Shown piece after piece: positions 35,945-44,615 of a DNA stretch of 64,000 bases. This DNA is from Rhodohalobacter sp. 614A (GTDB lineage Bacteria; Bacteroidota; Rhodothermia; Balneolales; Balneolaceae). Position numbers and translations under genes: made by a program. The DNA lies in NCBI RefSeq assembly GCF_021462415.1, contig NZ_JAKEDS010000001.1:1708273-1772272 (forward strand), read 5' to 3'. How positions within the stretch are numbered: the stretch's first letter is position 1; every line of letters starts with the position of its first letter. A model generated the notes under the pieces. That model saw only the letters and a list, made by a program, of their open reading frames with translations, was not told the DNA's origin and ran no database searches.

Positions 35945-38900
35945 TTAATCGTCATTCCCTTCAGATTCAAACTCAACTTCTATGACTATATTTTCGTCAC
36001 TATCGTTAACATAATATTCGCCTTTGGCATCAACTTCATCGCCGTTATTCAGGGCGTCCGCAAGTTCCTGTATGGTGTCGAAATCTCCGTCTATTTTGGA
36101 GTTTTCGGTAACGGTAAAGCTTTCTCCCTCGATAACAAAAGAGGAAGAACCGGCTGAAGATACAATCCCTTCAAAATCGAACTCTTCTTCGCTGTCATCG
36201 CCACCATTGCCATTATTATTCTTTTTGTCGATGTCGAACTTTACGCCTTTCACAACATTGTTGCCGTTTTCGATATAATATTCGCCTTTGGCTTCAATGT
36301 CATCACCGTTGTTAAGTGCATCAGTGAGTTCCTGCATAGATCGGATATCATTTCCCCGGAATTTTGTGTCATCATTCACAAGGAACGTTTCACCATCTAT
36401 GACAAATGATGAAGACGTTGCAGAGTTAACAATCCCTTCAAATTTAAACTCTTCTTTGTTTTCATCGTCATCACCGTCATCGTTGTCCTCATCATTTTCT
36501 TCGACTTTAAATTCAACTTTAATGACAATATTATCTCCATTCTCGATATAATAGTTACCTTCGGCTTCTACATGATTGTCATCATTCAGGGCATCGATGA
36601 GTTCCTGCATAGTGGATACATCTTTCCCTTTAAAATTTGTGTTACCATTTACGAAGAAGGTCTCTCCATTCAGGATAAATGACGATGAAGTAGCAGAGGA
36701 AACAACGCCCTCAAAATCAAACTTTTCAGGGTCTTCATCACCATTATCATCGTCTCCATCATCACCGTCGTCATCTTCTTCCACTTCGAATTTCACCGAA
36801 ACCACAATGTAGGTATCACCATCTTCAGAATAATATTCTCCTTCAGCTTTTACATTATCACCGGTATCAAGAGCATCTTCAACTTCCTGGAAAGTGAGGA
36901 GATCACCATCATTCTCAATAATCGAATTTCCATCGAGAAAATAAACGCGTCCGTTTGTCAGTTCGAATGAGTTTTCAGCAAGATCTGAAGAACGTATTTT
37001 GCCTTCAAATTCACCTGTTTCGCTGTTTTCATCGTCTCCGTCATCATCACCCTCATTATCATCGTCAGTTTCAAATTCTACTTTGATTACAATATTGTTA
37101 TCCGATTCGTCGATGAAATATTTGCCTTTCGCCTGCACACTATTTCCATTGGTTAGGGCATTGGCTACTTCTTCAAGCGAGTTCAGGTTATCGTCATCAA
37201 ATTTGGTGTCATCATTAACCTGGAGAGTGAGGCCACCAGAGAGTACAAATGTTTTTGAAGAAAGATTAACCGAGGTAACATCAGCTTTAAAGTCGAATTC
37301 TTCCGGCTCTTCTTCGTCATCATCCTCATCATCACCTTTTCGGTCGACCTTAAACTCAAGTTTAACTGCAATATTTTTTTCGCCGTCATTAAAAAATTCA
37401 CCATTCACATATACATTGTCACCACGCTGAAGGGCTCCTGCCAGGTTGCCGAGTGATTGTATATGATCATCAAATTCTGTGCTCTTCAGGATATGATAGG
37501 TGACTCCTGAAACCACAATCGTTTTGGCCGAGGCATCTGCTGAGTTTACTTCTCCTTCAAACTCCAAAGTTTCGGGGACATTGCCATTGTCATCATCTTC
37601 AAAATCGTCTGATTTGAAATTCACTTTTGATACAAGCCATGTGCCGTCTGGTTGAGGAGTATATTCCCCTTCGGCTTCTACTTCACCCCCTTCAGAAAGA
37701 ACTGTAGTCACCTGATGAAGGCTGTCTAGATCTGATTTTTCGTGAATGATCGTGTTCTCGTTGATGACATACGTCTGGCCGTCAGCAAGGGTAAATGTTT
37801 TTTCATCGGGGTTTGCGGACTGTACATCTCCCGCGAACTCAAATCCATTTCCTTCGAATTCAAATTTCACATCCGTGACGATTAATGAATCTTCTTCACC
37901 CGGAACAAGTTCTCCTTCAGCTTTTACTTTGAATTTATTATCAAGAGCCCACAAAACCCCGGCAAGAGTTGTTAGGTCTCCATCGCTATCGTAAATCGTT
38001 TCGTCATTCACATAGAGGAATGTCTCATTTGCAAGTGTGATAGAGTTGGATGTCACATCAACCGTTTCCACAAAATCCTCGAATTCCAGGTCTTCGTCCT
38101 CGTACTCAAATTTCACAGTTTGTACGATATGGGCACCATCTGTATTGTCTGTAAAACTACCTTCTGCTTTGATCCGGATACTGGTTCCGAGTGCTGCGAG
38201 AACTTCGTCAAGCGATGTCAGGTCTCCATCGGGATCAACCTGCGTATCTGCATTAAAGAGATAAATTTCATCATCAAACAGAGTAAAACGTCCATTTCCA
38301 TCTGTATTTACCGATCGTACAAATCCTGCAAATTCATTGTCAGCAAGAAGATCGCCTTCTTCCAGTTTTACTTTAAAATTATCCAGTGCATTCTGGAACC
38401 GGAGTAGTGCTGTGCCATCGCCATTAAATTCAATGGTTCCGTTGATGGTTTTCATGCTTTCGTTGCCATTCACATTTTTGCTGATAAACATTTCATAGGC
38501 AAGCGCTCCTTCAACTCCTTTTTGAAGAGAACCGTCTGTAGAGACAAGCTGATTATTGATTTTCACATCAAGAAATTCAACGGTAAGCGTATAGCTTCTT
38601 TCAATTGTATCTCCATTGTCTCTTGTAACCTTGTATTCGCCGTTTCCTTCGTGAGTCCCTGAAATACTGATGATTCCGTCCGAAGCCGTTAGCCCTTCAA
38701 TCGAAAACTGATCATGGCGCTCGTATGTAGAAATTTTATTGGTGGTAACGATGGAGCCACTTCGTGTGCCGATGTATTCGATCATTTCAATTCTATCACT
38801 CTCAAGCCTTGGAGAATAGATAAACGATCCGTCATTGGCATAATAGATGTATTGCAGTTCAGCGTTGGATTCTTTTGATAAATTTTCATTATCAATCGTC

Positions 38901-39271
38901 CGGCTGATGTTAATCAGGTGCACGCCAGACTCAGGGTTATAACTATAGTTATAATTGCTTTCTGAATTGGAACTGTTCTCTTTATTGGCAGCCACAAAAA
39001 TTGGCGAGGCGTATTTTTCTGCGATTGCCTCATCCGAAAGATTATTGTTTGAGGGGAGAGTGAATGCATCATTCAGGCTGGCAAAAATCCCATCTTTCTC
39101 ATCCGACAGAGATTCTGCAATAATCTGGCCGGCAACTTCAAGTTCTTCATCAGTCAAATCTTCTGAAACGGACGACCTATTTGAATCGCTTATATCGCAC
39201 CCGTTTAGGAGGAGGGCCGCCAGGGAAAAAATTAAAATCCAAGAGCTCTTATTTCGCAGATGTTGATACAT
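35945..39271 (-). CDS. lipoprotein with nine tandem DUF5666-like repeats and acidic linkers
   Basis: About 1108 residues from ATG 39271, chosen because it opens the lipoprotein signal (ILIFSLAALLLNGC, lipidated Cys near 25). An N-terminal ~300-residue domain with SYTLTVEFLDVKI and ISRTIDNENLS-type strands is followed by nine units of ~75-95 residues. Each unit has an F-x-G-x-V opening, a V-N-x-x-T core, an ELxDALNxGD helix and a final VEAKGEYY-IVIKVEF strand pair. This is the pattern of DUF5666 (small beta-barrel, OB-like). Repeats 4-9 are joined by linkers of almost pure Asp/Glu (DDDEGDDDGDDEN type). It lies between the FecI-type sigma and FecR genes, so it probably belongs to that regulon. 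Function is unknown; acidic linkers suggest Ca or other cation binding. Confidence 0.82.
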   Translation of the reverse strand: MYQHLRNKSSWILIFSLAALLLNGCDISDSNRSSVSEDLTDEELEVAGQIIAESLSDEKDGIFASLNDAFTLPSNNNLSDEAIAEKYASPIFVAANKENSSNSESNYNYSYNPESGVHLINISRTIDNENLSKESNAELQYIYYANDGSFIYSPRLESDRIEMIEYIGTRSGSIVTTNKISTYERHDQFSIEGLTASDGIISISGTHEGNGEYKVTRDNGDTIERSYTLTVEFLDVKINNQLVSTDGSLQKGVEGALAYEMFISKNVNGNESMKTINGTIEFNGDGTALLRFQNALDNFKVKLEEGDLLADNEFAGFVRSVNTDGNGRFTLFDDEIYLFNADTQVDPDGDLTSLDEVLAALGTSIRIKAEGSFTDNTDGAHIVQTVKFEYEDEDLEFEDFVETVDVTSNSITLANETFLYVNDETIYDSDGDLTTLAGVLWALDNKFKVKAEGELVPGEEDSLIVTDVKFEFEGNGFEFAGDVQSANPDEKTFTLADGQTYVINENTIIHEKSDLDSLHQVTTVLSEGGEVEAEGEYTPQPDGTWLVSKVNFKSDDFEDDDNGNVPETLEFEGEVNSADASAKTIVVSGVTYHILKSTEFDDHIQSLGNLAGALQRGDNVYVNGEFFNDGEKNIAVKLEFKVDRKGDDEDDDEEEPEEFDFKADVTSVNLSSKTFVLSGGLTLQVNDDTKFDDDNLNSLEEVANALTNGNSVQAKGKYFIDESDNNIVIKVEFETDDDNEGDDDGDDENSETGEFEGKIRSSDLAENSFELTNGRVYFLDGNSIIENDGDLLTFQEVEDALDTGDNVKAEGEYYSEDGDTYIVVSVKFEVEEDDDGDDGDDDNGDEDPEKFDFEGVVSSATSSSFILNGETFFVNGNTNFKGKDVSTMQELIDALNDDNHVEAEGNYYIENGDNIVIKVEFKVEENDEDNDDGDDDENKEEFKFEGIVNSATSSSFVIDGETFLVNDDTKFRGNDIRSMQELTDALNNGDDIEAKGEYYIENGNNVVKGVKFDIDKKNNNGNGGDDSEEEFDFEGIVSSAGSSSFVIEGESFTVTENSKIDGDFDTIQELADALNNGDEVDAKGEYYVNDSDENIVIEVEFESEGNDD
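35948..38335 (-). repeat. nine tandem ~265-base coding repeats
   Basis: In-frame repeats encoding the DUF5666-like units. Units 7, 8 and 9 (the 3' end of the gene, about 35950-36730) are the most alike at protein level, with shared SATSSSFV, GETF and ELTDALNNGD, which suggests recent duplication there. The outer units are more divergent. Confidence 0.75.
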
Positions 39272-39344
39272 ATTTCCTGATTGATTTTTATGCTGTGTTC
39301 CTTCCTTATACAGAAGCAAACAGTGACAACCCCTAAAGACGTAT

Positions 39345-39938
39345 TTAATTTTCTTTAAAAACCTCTAATGTTTTTCGCAGGTCTTTAAAAGCCAGGGCCA
39401 TGTGGTTTTCAACCGTTTTAATACTGACCGATAAATTTTCTGCCGTTTCCCGATATGTTAAATCTTGCAAGAAACAACTTTCAAAAACAATTCTTCTTTT
39501 CTCCGGCATTCTGGAAACCGCTCTCCGGAATGCTTTGTTTAATTCTTTAAACTCTACCAAATCCTGCGGGGTTCTCGAATTCCCGTTTGTATATTTTTCC
39601 AGCTCCAGGAAATGGTGCTCCTGCTCAATATGGTTTAGCATTCTTGTGTAAGCAATGCGAAAAAGGTAGGCTTTTAAAGAGAGTTCCGGTTTAATCTTAT
39701 GCCTGTTCTTCCAAATATAGATGAATGCTTTTTGAATAAGATCTTCAGCAACGTCACGTCTAACATTCCGGCTCCGGAGAAATACAAAAATAGAATCGTA
39801 ATGCTCCTCAAAAAAAACTTTAAAAGCTTTTTCGTCTCCGTCTTTAATAGCCTTATATAAATCTTTTTTTGAGTCCCATTTGTCCAGTGAAAGCAGAATA
39901 AAAAGGATTAAGGCCTCAATCGTGGGAACAGTAAACAT
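39345..39938 (-). CDS. FecI-type ECF RNA polymerase sigma factor
   Basis: A 197-residue sigma factor of the Bacteroidota FecI-like group. Region 2.2 is canonical (RRDVAEDLIQKAFIYIWKN, about 61-79), with acidic residues in place. Region 4 holds the helix-turn-helix DLTYRETAENLSVSIKTVENHMA. The first ~20 residues (MFTVPTIEALILFILLSL) are hydrophobic and unlike normal sigma N-termini. The true start may be a CTG near 39887 (LDKWDSKKD), but no in-frame ATG/GTG/TTG exists there, so the longer form is given. It heads the sigma/repeat-lipoprotein/FecR/receptor block. Confidence 0.88.
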   Translation of the reverse strand: MFTVPTIEALILFILLSLDKWDSKKDLYKAIKDGDEKAFKVFFEEHYDSIFVFLRSRNVRRDVAEDLIQKAFIYIWKNRHKIKPELSLKAYLFRIAYTRMLNHIEQEHHFLELEKYTNGNSRTPQDLVEFKELNKAFRRAVSRMPEKRRIVFESCFLQDLTYRETAENLSVSIKTVENHMALAFKDLRKTLEVFKEN

Positions 39939-39995
39939 GCTGTATTATTAAATTCCTTTAATATAAAAAAATAGTCAATGATTCGCTTTAGTCAG

Positions 39996-40003
39996 TATAT
40001 TTG
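39996..40003 (+). promoter_or_regulatory. candidate -7 promoter element of the LEA lipoprotein gene
   Basis: TATATTTG matches the Bacteroidota TAnnTTTG consensus exactly, 77 bases before the ATG at 40081. The matching TTG at -33 is not clear, so this is tentative. Confidence 0.4.
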
Positions 40004-40080
40004 GACGTAAATTGTTCTGCTATTGTTTTTGTTGATGTGTTGAACTCCCCGAATATTGATTGAACATAACTAATTATTAT

Positions 40081-40929
40081 ATGAAGAAGCTCATTTTCAC
40101 AGTTTTAATTTTAAGTTTTCTGTCTGGCTGCAATACCATAAAAGATCTGGCAAATGTTCAAAAACCCTCTGTAAGGTACAGCAGTATGTCTATCGAGGAT
40201 ATTTCCTTCAGCGATGTAACATTGATATTCGATTTCGATGTAACGAACCCCAACAGTTTCGGAGTGTCTGCGGATCAATATCAGTATGAATTTTTTATTA
40301 ACGGGAATGAGTTTGTAACCGGTATTCAGAACGAAAAGTTCAGGATTGCTAATAATTCTACAACTACGATTCAGGTTCCCGTATCCCTAACCTTTTCGGA
40401 AGTATTTGAAACAGTCAGCTCTGTCGCACGGCAGGATTCCATGGCGTACAGGCTGTCCACAGAAGTGCGATTCGATATAGCAGGTTTGGGAAAACAGCGA
40501 GTACCGGTAAGTACACAAGGAGAATTGCCTATTCCAAAAATGCCAAGAATTGAACTCAATAGTTTTGAGGTGGAGGATTTGTCGCTAATGGGAGCAGATT
40601 TAGTGGCGGCCTTCCGTATTGAAAATCCCAACCCGTTTGGAATTTCATTTGCAAACACTTTTTACAATATAGAAGTAAACGGAAAAGATTGGCTCAATAC
40701 TACTCTCGAAAGAAATATCAACCTCAACGGTTCAGAAAGTGATCTCATTACAATTCCAATTCGTCTTAATTCCTCTCAAATGGGTTCGGTGTTGATGGAT
40801 ATGCTAAGGGGTGAAACAGAGTTTGAATATCATCTTACAGGTTCAGCCGAGGTTTCCGCTGATATCAAAGGATTTACCGGCATGGATACAATATCGTTTG
40901 ACCGCACAGGGACCTACAGAATGGATTGA
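40081..40929 (+). CDS. LEA type 2 lipoprotein with two WHy domains
   Basis: A 282-residue lipoprotein from ATG 40081 (signal IFTVLILSFLSGC, Cys16). Two tandem ~110-residue water-stress/hypersensitive-response (WHy/LEA-2) beta sandwiches are recognisable by their NPN motifs: FDVTNPNSFGVS and FRIENPNPFGIS. Both are followed by a VPVSLTF- or IPIRLN-type strand. Related bacterial proteins are linked to desiccation or osmotic stress, a role not demonstrated here. It is alone on its strand, before the sensor kinase gene. Confidence 0.85.
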   Translation: MKKLIFTVLILSFLSGCNTIKDLANVQKPSVRYSSMSIEDISFSDVTLIFDFDVTNPNSFGVSADQYQYEFFINGNEFVTGIQNEKFRIANNSTTTIQVPVSLTFSEVFETVSSVARQDSMAYRLSTEVRFDIAGLGKQRVPVSTQGELPIPKMPRIELNSFEVEDLSLMGADLVAAFRIENPNPFGISFANTFYNIEVNGKDWLNTTLERNINLNGSESDLITIPIRLNSSQMGSVLMDMLRGETEFEYHLTGSAEVSADIKGFTGMDTISFDRTGTYRMD

Positions 40930-40979
40930 TTTTTTGGGATATTCAGTAAAAGAAGACGGGGCTAAGTTTGCCATTAATA

Positions 40980-40989
40980 CCTTATAAGG
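40980..40989. promoter_or_regulatory. 10-bp palindrome upstream of the sensor kinase gene
   Basis: CCTTATAAGG, perfectly self-complementary, 102 bases before the kinase start at 41092. It could be an operator, but it is AT-rich and could occur by chance. Confidence 0.25.
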
Positions 40990-41091
40990 AATATAAACGG
41001 CTGATTATTAAATAATTATAATTAAAAAAATTTATAGAATTGAGGGATTTTTTTGTAATCTGTTTTTGAAAATCCATTTCAGTACCATTCC

Positions 41092-44000
41092 ATGGCGACG
41101 AAATTTTTTTTTCGAGAGTACTACTTGCTTTTTGGTTTTATTATTCTCCTTTTTTCCCCGATCGATATTTATGGACAAGTTTCTGGGTCTGCAAAGATCA
41201 TTGATCACCAATATATAGTTGGGCGGGGATTTACTACGGAAAATGGCCTGCCGGCAAATGGGGTTAATAGTGTTTTTCAGGATCGCAACGGATATATCTG
41301 GGCAGCTACTTATAATGGTTTGGTACAATATAACGGCTCGGATTTTAAGCTTTATAATACCTCCACTCTTAAAAATCTTCGTTCAAACCGTTTTACCGCT
41401 GTAACACAGGATCTGGAGGGAAGAATCTGGGCCGGATTGGAATACAGTAACTTCCTGATGATTGATGAGGAAAACGACTCCACAATCACTTACCTCATAA
41501 ATCAGGAAAAATTTGGTCCAAGTGCCAAAACAAATACCATCACTTTCGACTCTGACAACCGGCCGTGGATTGGTACAACCGGAGGCTTAATCACGATCTG
41601 GAATGATGAGGTAAAATATCTGAATGATTTGCCAAACCAGATTGTAAAAAAAGTGATTCATACGGAGGATTTTATCTATGTGCTCTTTTCTGAAACGCTT
41701 ATGCGGTTAAATAATGACGGCTCTGTAGATAAGATAATAGCGAGACTTTCAGATGATACGATATACTTCGAAAATTCATCCGTGGATGATTTCCAAAATG
41801 TAGTTAGTCTGGTCGATTTTGAAATACTGGATGAGAGCATATATCTGCTGAGTGAAGCCAGTCTTATAAAATATGATGATGAACCTGTTGTGATACTGAA
41901 CCGAGATCAGGTTGGCCAGAGTTCATTTCAGGGTTTTAATGTATATAACGGAACATTTTACATTTATGGAAGAGACGGACTGTTGGAAACGAATTTGTCT
42001 GATTCTGATTTTATCTACAGCTCTCATTATAGTGTAGTAGATTTGATATTAGATCACGAAGAGTCCATTTGGATCGCCACGACTTCGAACGGCATCAGGC
42101 AATACACATCTACTCCCATTTATCAAGGGCCTGATTACGAAATATTGGATGAACAGGGGATAACAGCCGTGCTGAACGGAACCAATGGCTCTGTGTATGT
42201 TGGCACAAACTGTGATGGTGTTTATGAATTTAACGGCACGGATGTCAATCATTATTCCGTTGAAAACGGTATTGAAAATGTTTGTGTGTGGTCTTTGATG
42301 GAAGAGGAGGATGGCACACTCTGGGCCGGCACCTGGGGCGGTGGCGTGTATTATAAGTCACCCGGCCAAACAATGTTTGAAGAGTTTACACCACCAATGT
42401 TTGAGAATGTCAGTGTATTTTTGGCGCTATATAAAGATCGAAAGGGAAATATCTGGTTTGGTACATATCATAGTGGATTGTTTCGTTATGACGGGACAAA
42501 TATTGAAGCCATTTTTGATGAGGATGGAGAGCTTCTCTCAGCCGTTCGTAATATCTATGAGACCGAAAAGGGAGGGATAGTTGTAGCCACTGATGAGGGA
42601 ATAGGTCTTCTTACCGATCATAGAATTATAGAGATTGAGGAAGTAAATCTTTTGGAAACATCCAATTTCAGAACCATTGCGCAAGACAGCAACGGACGTT
42701 TTTATTTCGGCAGTTATGGTGGAGGGTTGATTATTTACTCGCCCGGAGAAAATCCAATAACCCTTTCAACCAGGAATGGTCTTTATGATGATACGGTTTC
42801 TCAGCTCAATTTTGATAAGAACGGAAATCTCTGGTTAGGTGGAAATTTAGGCATCTTTTTTATTGAGAAAAATCAGGTTGAGCAATATATAAATGGAGAA
42901 ATCGAGAATGTAAGGGTGTCGCGGATGGGAGTTGAAGAAGGAATGACAATTCGCGAGACAAATGGTGGCTTTATGCCATCGAGCCAGATGACTGTGGATG
43001 GCAAACTGATCATTCCCACGGTTCAGGGTGTGAATGTGGTCGATACAAATCAAATGGAGTTAAATAGTCAGGCTCCGGGTGTTTTTGTTGAAGAAGTAGA
43101 AATAGATGGTGAAATATTCTTCCCGGGCCAGATCAAATCAATTCCATACAGTGCCCAACGAATTATTTTTCGCTTTTCTGCTCTAAGCTATCAAAATCCG
43201 GAATACAATCGATACGAATATCGGCTCGAAGGCTTTGATAAAAATTGGCATCAGGCAGGGAATGAACACGAGGCAATTTATTCATCTCTTCCGGCAGGAA
43301 ACTATTCCCTAAAAGTTCGGGCCTCGAATAATGACGGCTTTTGGAGTGCGGAACCTGCTTCTATATCTTTCCAAATTTTCCCGCCTTTTTGGCAAACAGC
43401 TTGGTTTTATCTTTCAATGGTGCTTTTATTTGGTGCTTTTTTGGTAGTTGCCTACAGGTACAGGGTAAGAAGTATTCAGAAAAATAATCGTGTACTCCAA
43501 AACATGGTAGACGAGCGCACCGAAGAGTTGAGTGTTTCAAACCGCGAGTTGAAAAAACATATCGAAGACAGAAACAAACTCCATTCCATTCTGGCACACG
43601 ATCTTCGCAATCCCTTTGCGGCAATTTTAGGATACATTGAACTCATTAGAAATGAGTTTGAAGCCAAAGACGATCGCGAGTATGTTGAAATGATGAATAT
43701 GCTGCTGGATTCGGGAAGAAATACCTTGAGTTTGCTCGAAAACCTGCTTCAATGGTCAAGTGCCAAAGAGGGAGGACTTGAAGCTAATTTTGAAGCCGTG
43801 GATGTAACAAAACTGGTGGATGAAGCGATTTCAATGACTGATGCACAATCGGCTTTTAAAAATATATTTGTCAGGAATTTGATAGACGAGTCTCATTACG
43901 TTTGGGCTGACCGCAATATGATTTTATCCGTTATCAGAAACCTTCTGTCGAATGCGATTAAGTTTTCCGGACGCGATTCTATAGTGGAGATTTCTCTCCG

Positions 44001-44286
44001 GGAAGAAGGTGAAAAAGTCATTGTATCCGTAGAGGATTCCGGCGTTGGAATTCCCGAAGAAGAAATACACACCATATTTTCGTCTGATAGCAGAATTCAG
44101 CAGAAAGTTGGAACTCAGGGAGAAAAAGGAATTGGAATGGGCCTGGTGCTTTGCAAGGAATTTATTGCTAAACACAGTGAAAAGATTTGGGTTGAAAGCA
44201 CGCCCCGAAAAGGCAGTACTTTTTCATTTTCTTTGAAGAAAGTTCCTGAATATCAACAGAGAGAAATTAATAGACCTACAAATTGA
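41092..44286 (+). CDS. sensor histidine kinase with reg_prop/Y_Y_Y periplasmic sensor
   Basis: A 1064-residue membrane kinase. After a signal or first membrane segment (LLFGFIILLFSPIDIYG) come about a dozen two-component-propeller repeats (NGYIWAATYNGLVQYNG, GTLWAGTWGGGVYYK, GNLWLGGNLGIF). A Y_Y_Y domain follows (YRLEGFDKNWHQAG, SLPAGNYSLKVRASNNDG), then a second membrane helix (AWFYLSMVLLFGAFLVVAY). The cytoplasmic part has HisKA with the phospho-acceptor His836 in LAHDLRNPF and a complete HATPase (NLLSNAIKFSG, VEDSGVGI, GEKGIGMGL). It is not a hybrid: the receiver and AraC domains common in this family are missing, and no response regulator gene is in the window. Confidence 0.92.
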   Translation: MATKFFFREYYLLFGFIILLFSPIDIYGQVSGSAKIIDHQYIVGRGFTTENGLPANGVNSVFQDRNGYIWAATYNGLVQYNGSDFKLYNTSTLKNLRSNRFTAVTQDLEGRIWAGLEYSNFLMIDEENDSTITYLINQEKFGPSAKTNTITFDSDNRPWIGTTGGLITIWNDEVKYLNDLPNQIVKKVIHTEDFIYVLFSETLMRLNNDGSVDKIIARLSDDTIYFENSSVDDFQNVVSLVDFEILDESIYLLSEASLIKYDDEPVVILNRDQVGQSSFQGFNVYNGTFYIYGRDGLLETNLSDSDFIYSSHYSVVDLILDHEESIWIATTSNGIRQYTSTPIYQGPDYEILDEQGITAVLNGTNGSVYVGTNCDGVYEFNGTDVNHYSVENGIENVCVWSLMEEEDGTLWAGTWGGGVYYKSPGQTMFEEFTPPMFENVSVFLALYKDRKGNIWFGTYHSGLFRYDGTNIEAIFDEDGELLSAVRNIYETEKGGIVVATDEGIGLLTDHRIIEIEEVNLLETSNFRTIAQDSNGRFYFGSYGGGLIIYSPGENPITLSTRNGLYDDTVSQLNFDKNGNLWLGGNLGIFFIEKNQVEQYINGEIENVRVSRMGVEEGMTIRETNGGFMPSSQMTVDGKLIIPTVQGVNVVDTNQMELNSQAPGVFVEEVEIDGEIFFPGQIKSIPYSAQRIIFRFSALSYQNPEYNRYEYRLEGFDKNWHQAGNEHEAIYSSLPAGNYSLKVRASNNDGFWSAEPASISFQIFPPFWQTAWFYLSMVLLFGAFLVVAYRYRVRSIQKNNRVLQNMVDERTEELSVSNRELKKHIEDRNKLHSILAHDLRNPFAAILGYIELIRNEFEAKDDREYVEMMNMLLDSGRNTLSLLENLLQWSSAKEGGLEANFEAVDVTKLVDEAISMTDAQSAFKNIFVRNLIDESHYVWADRNMILSVIRNLLSNAIKFSGRDSIVEISLREEGEKVIVSVEDSGVGIPEEEIHTIFSSDSRIQQKVGTQGEKGIGMGLVLCKEFIAKHSEKIWVESTPRKGSTFSFSLKKVPEYQQREINRPTN

Positions 44287-44615
44287 GGTACTTTTTAAAC
44301 CTCAGGAGCTGTTGACCTCAAATAATTATCCCAAATGAGTCGAGGAGTTTTTGTATCCTCACACTTCCGTTCTGCACTTACATTATTTCTTTAACATCTC
44401 TTAGACATCAGTTAGATGATCTCTGATACATAAAAGTGAGATTAGAAGTATTTAAAAGATAAAAAGTGTAAAAAAATTCCAATCAAATACGTAAGTAGCT
44501 GATTTTAGGAGAACTATTAAGGAATAATTTTATATTTGAATCAGTTTGGTGAGGAAACAATTGTTGGTTCACCATTAAAAACGGAACCCAGAGTGCTATT
44601 AAATTGATACGGATT
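44287..44615 (+). other. 329-base intergenic region with hairpin and promoter-like box
   Basis: Contains a 7-bp stem TTGAGGT (44283-44289, overlapping the kinase stop) with ACCTCAA (44315-44321), possibly a weak terminator. It also holds a candidate -7 box (listed separately). No credible small gene was found. Confidence 0.4.
44531..44538 (+). promoter_or_regulatory. candidate -7 promoter element of the sugar dehydrogenase gene
   Basis: TATATTTG, an exact TAnnTTTG match, 77 bases before the ATG at 44616, the same distance as the box before the LEA gene. The -33 element is weak. Confidence 0.42.

Noticed and set aside
36024-38264. Series of Ser-rich plus-strand reading frames opposite the repeat lipoprotein
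   Set aside because: They are antisense shadows of Asp/Glu-rich repeats and have no start signals or family traits.
35945-39271. CRISPR-like or satellite DNA because of periodic sequence
   Set aside because: The periodicity is in coding frame at ~265 bases with diverged third positions, as expected of protein domain repeats.
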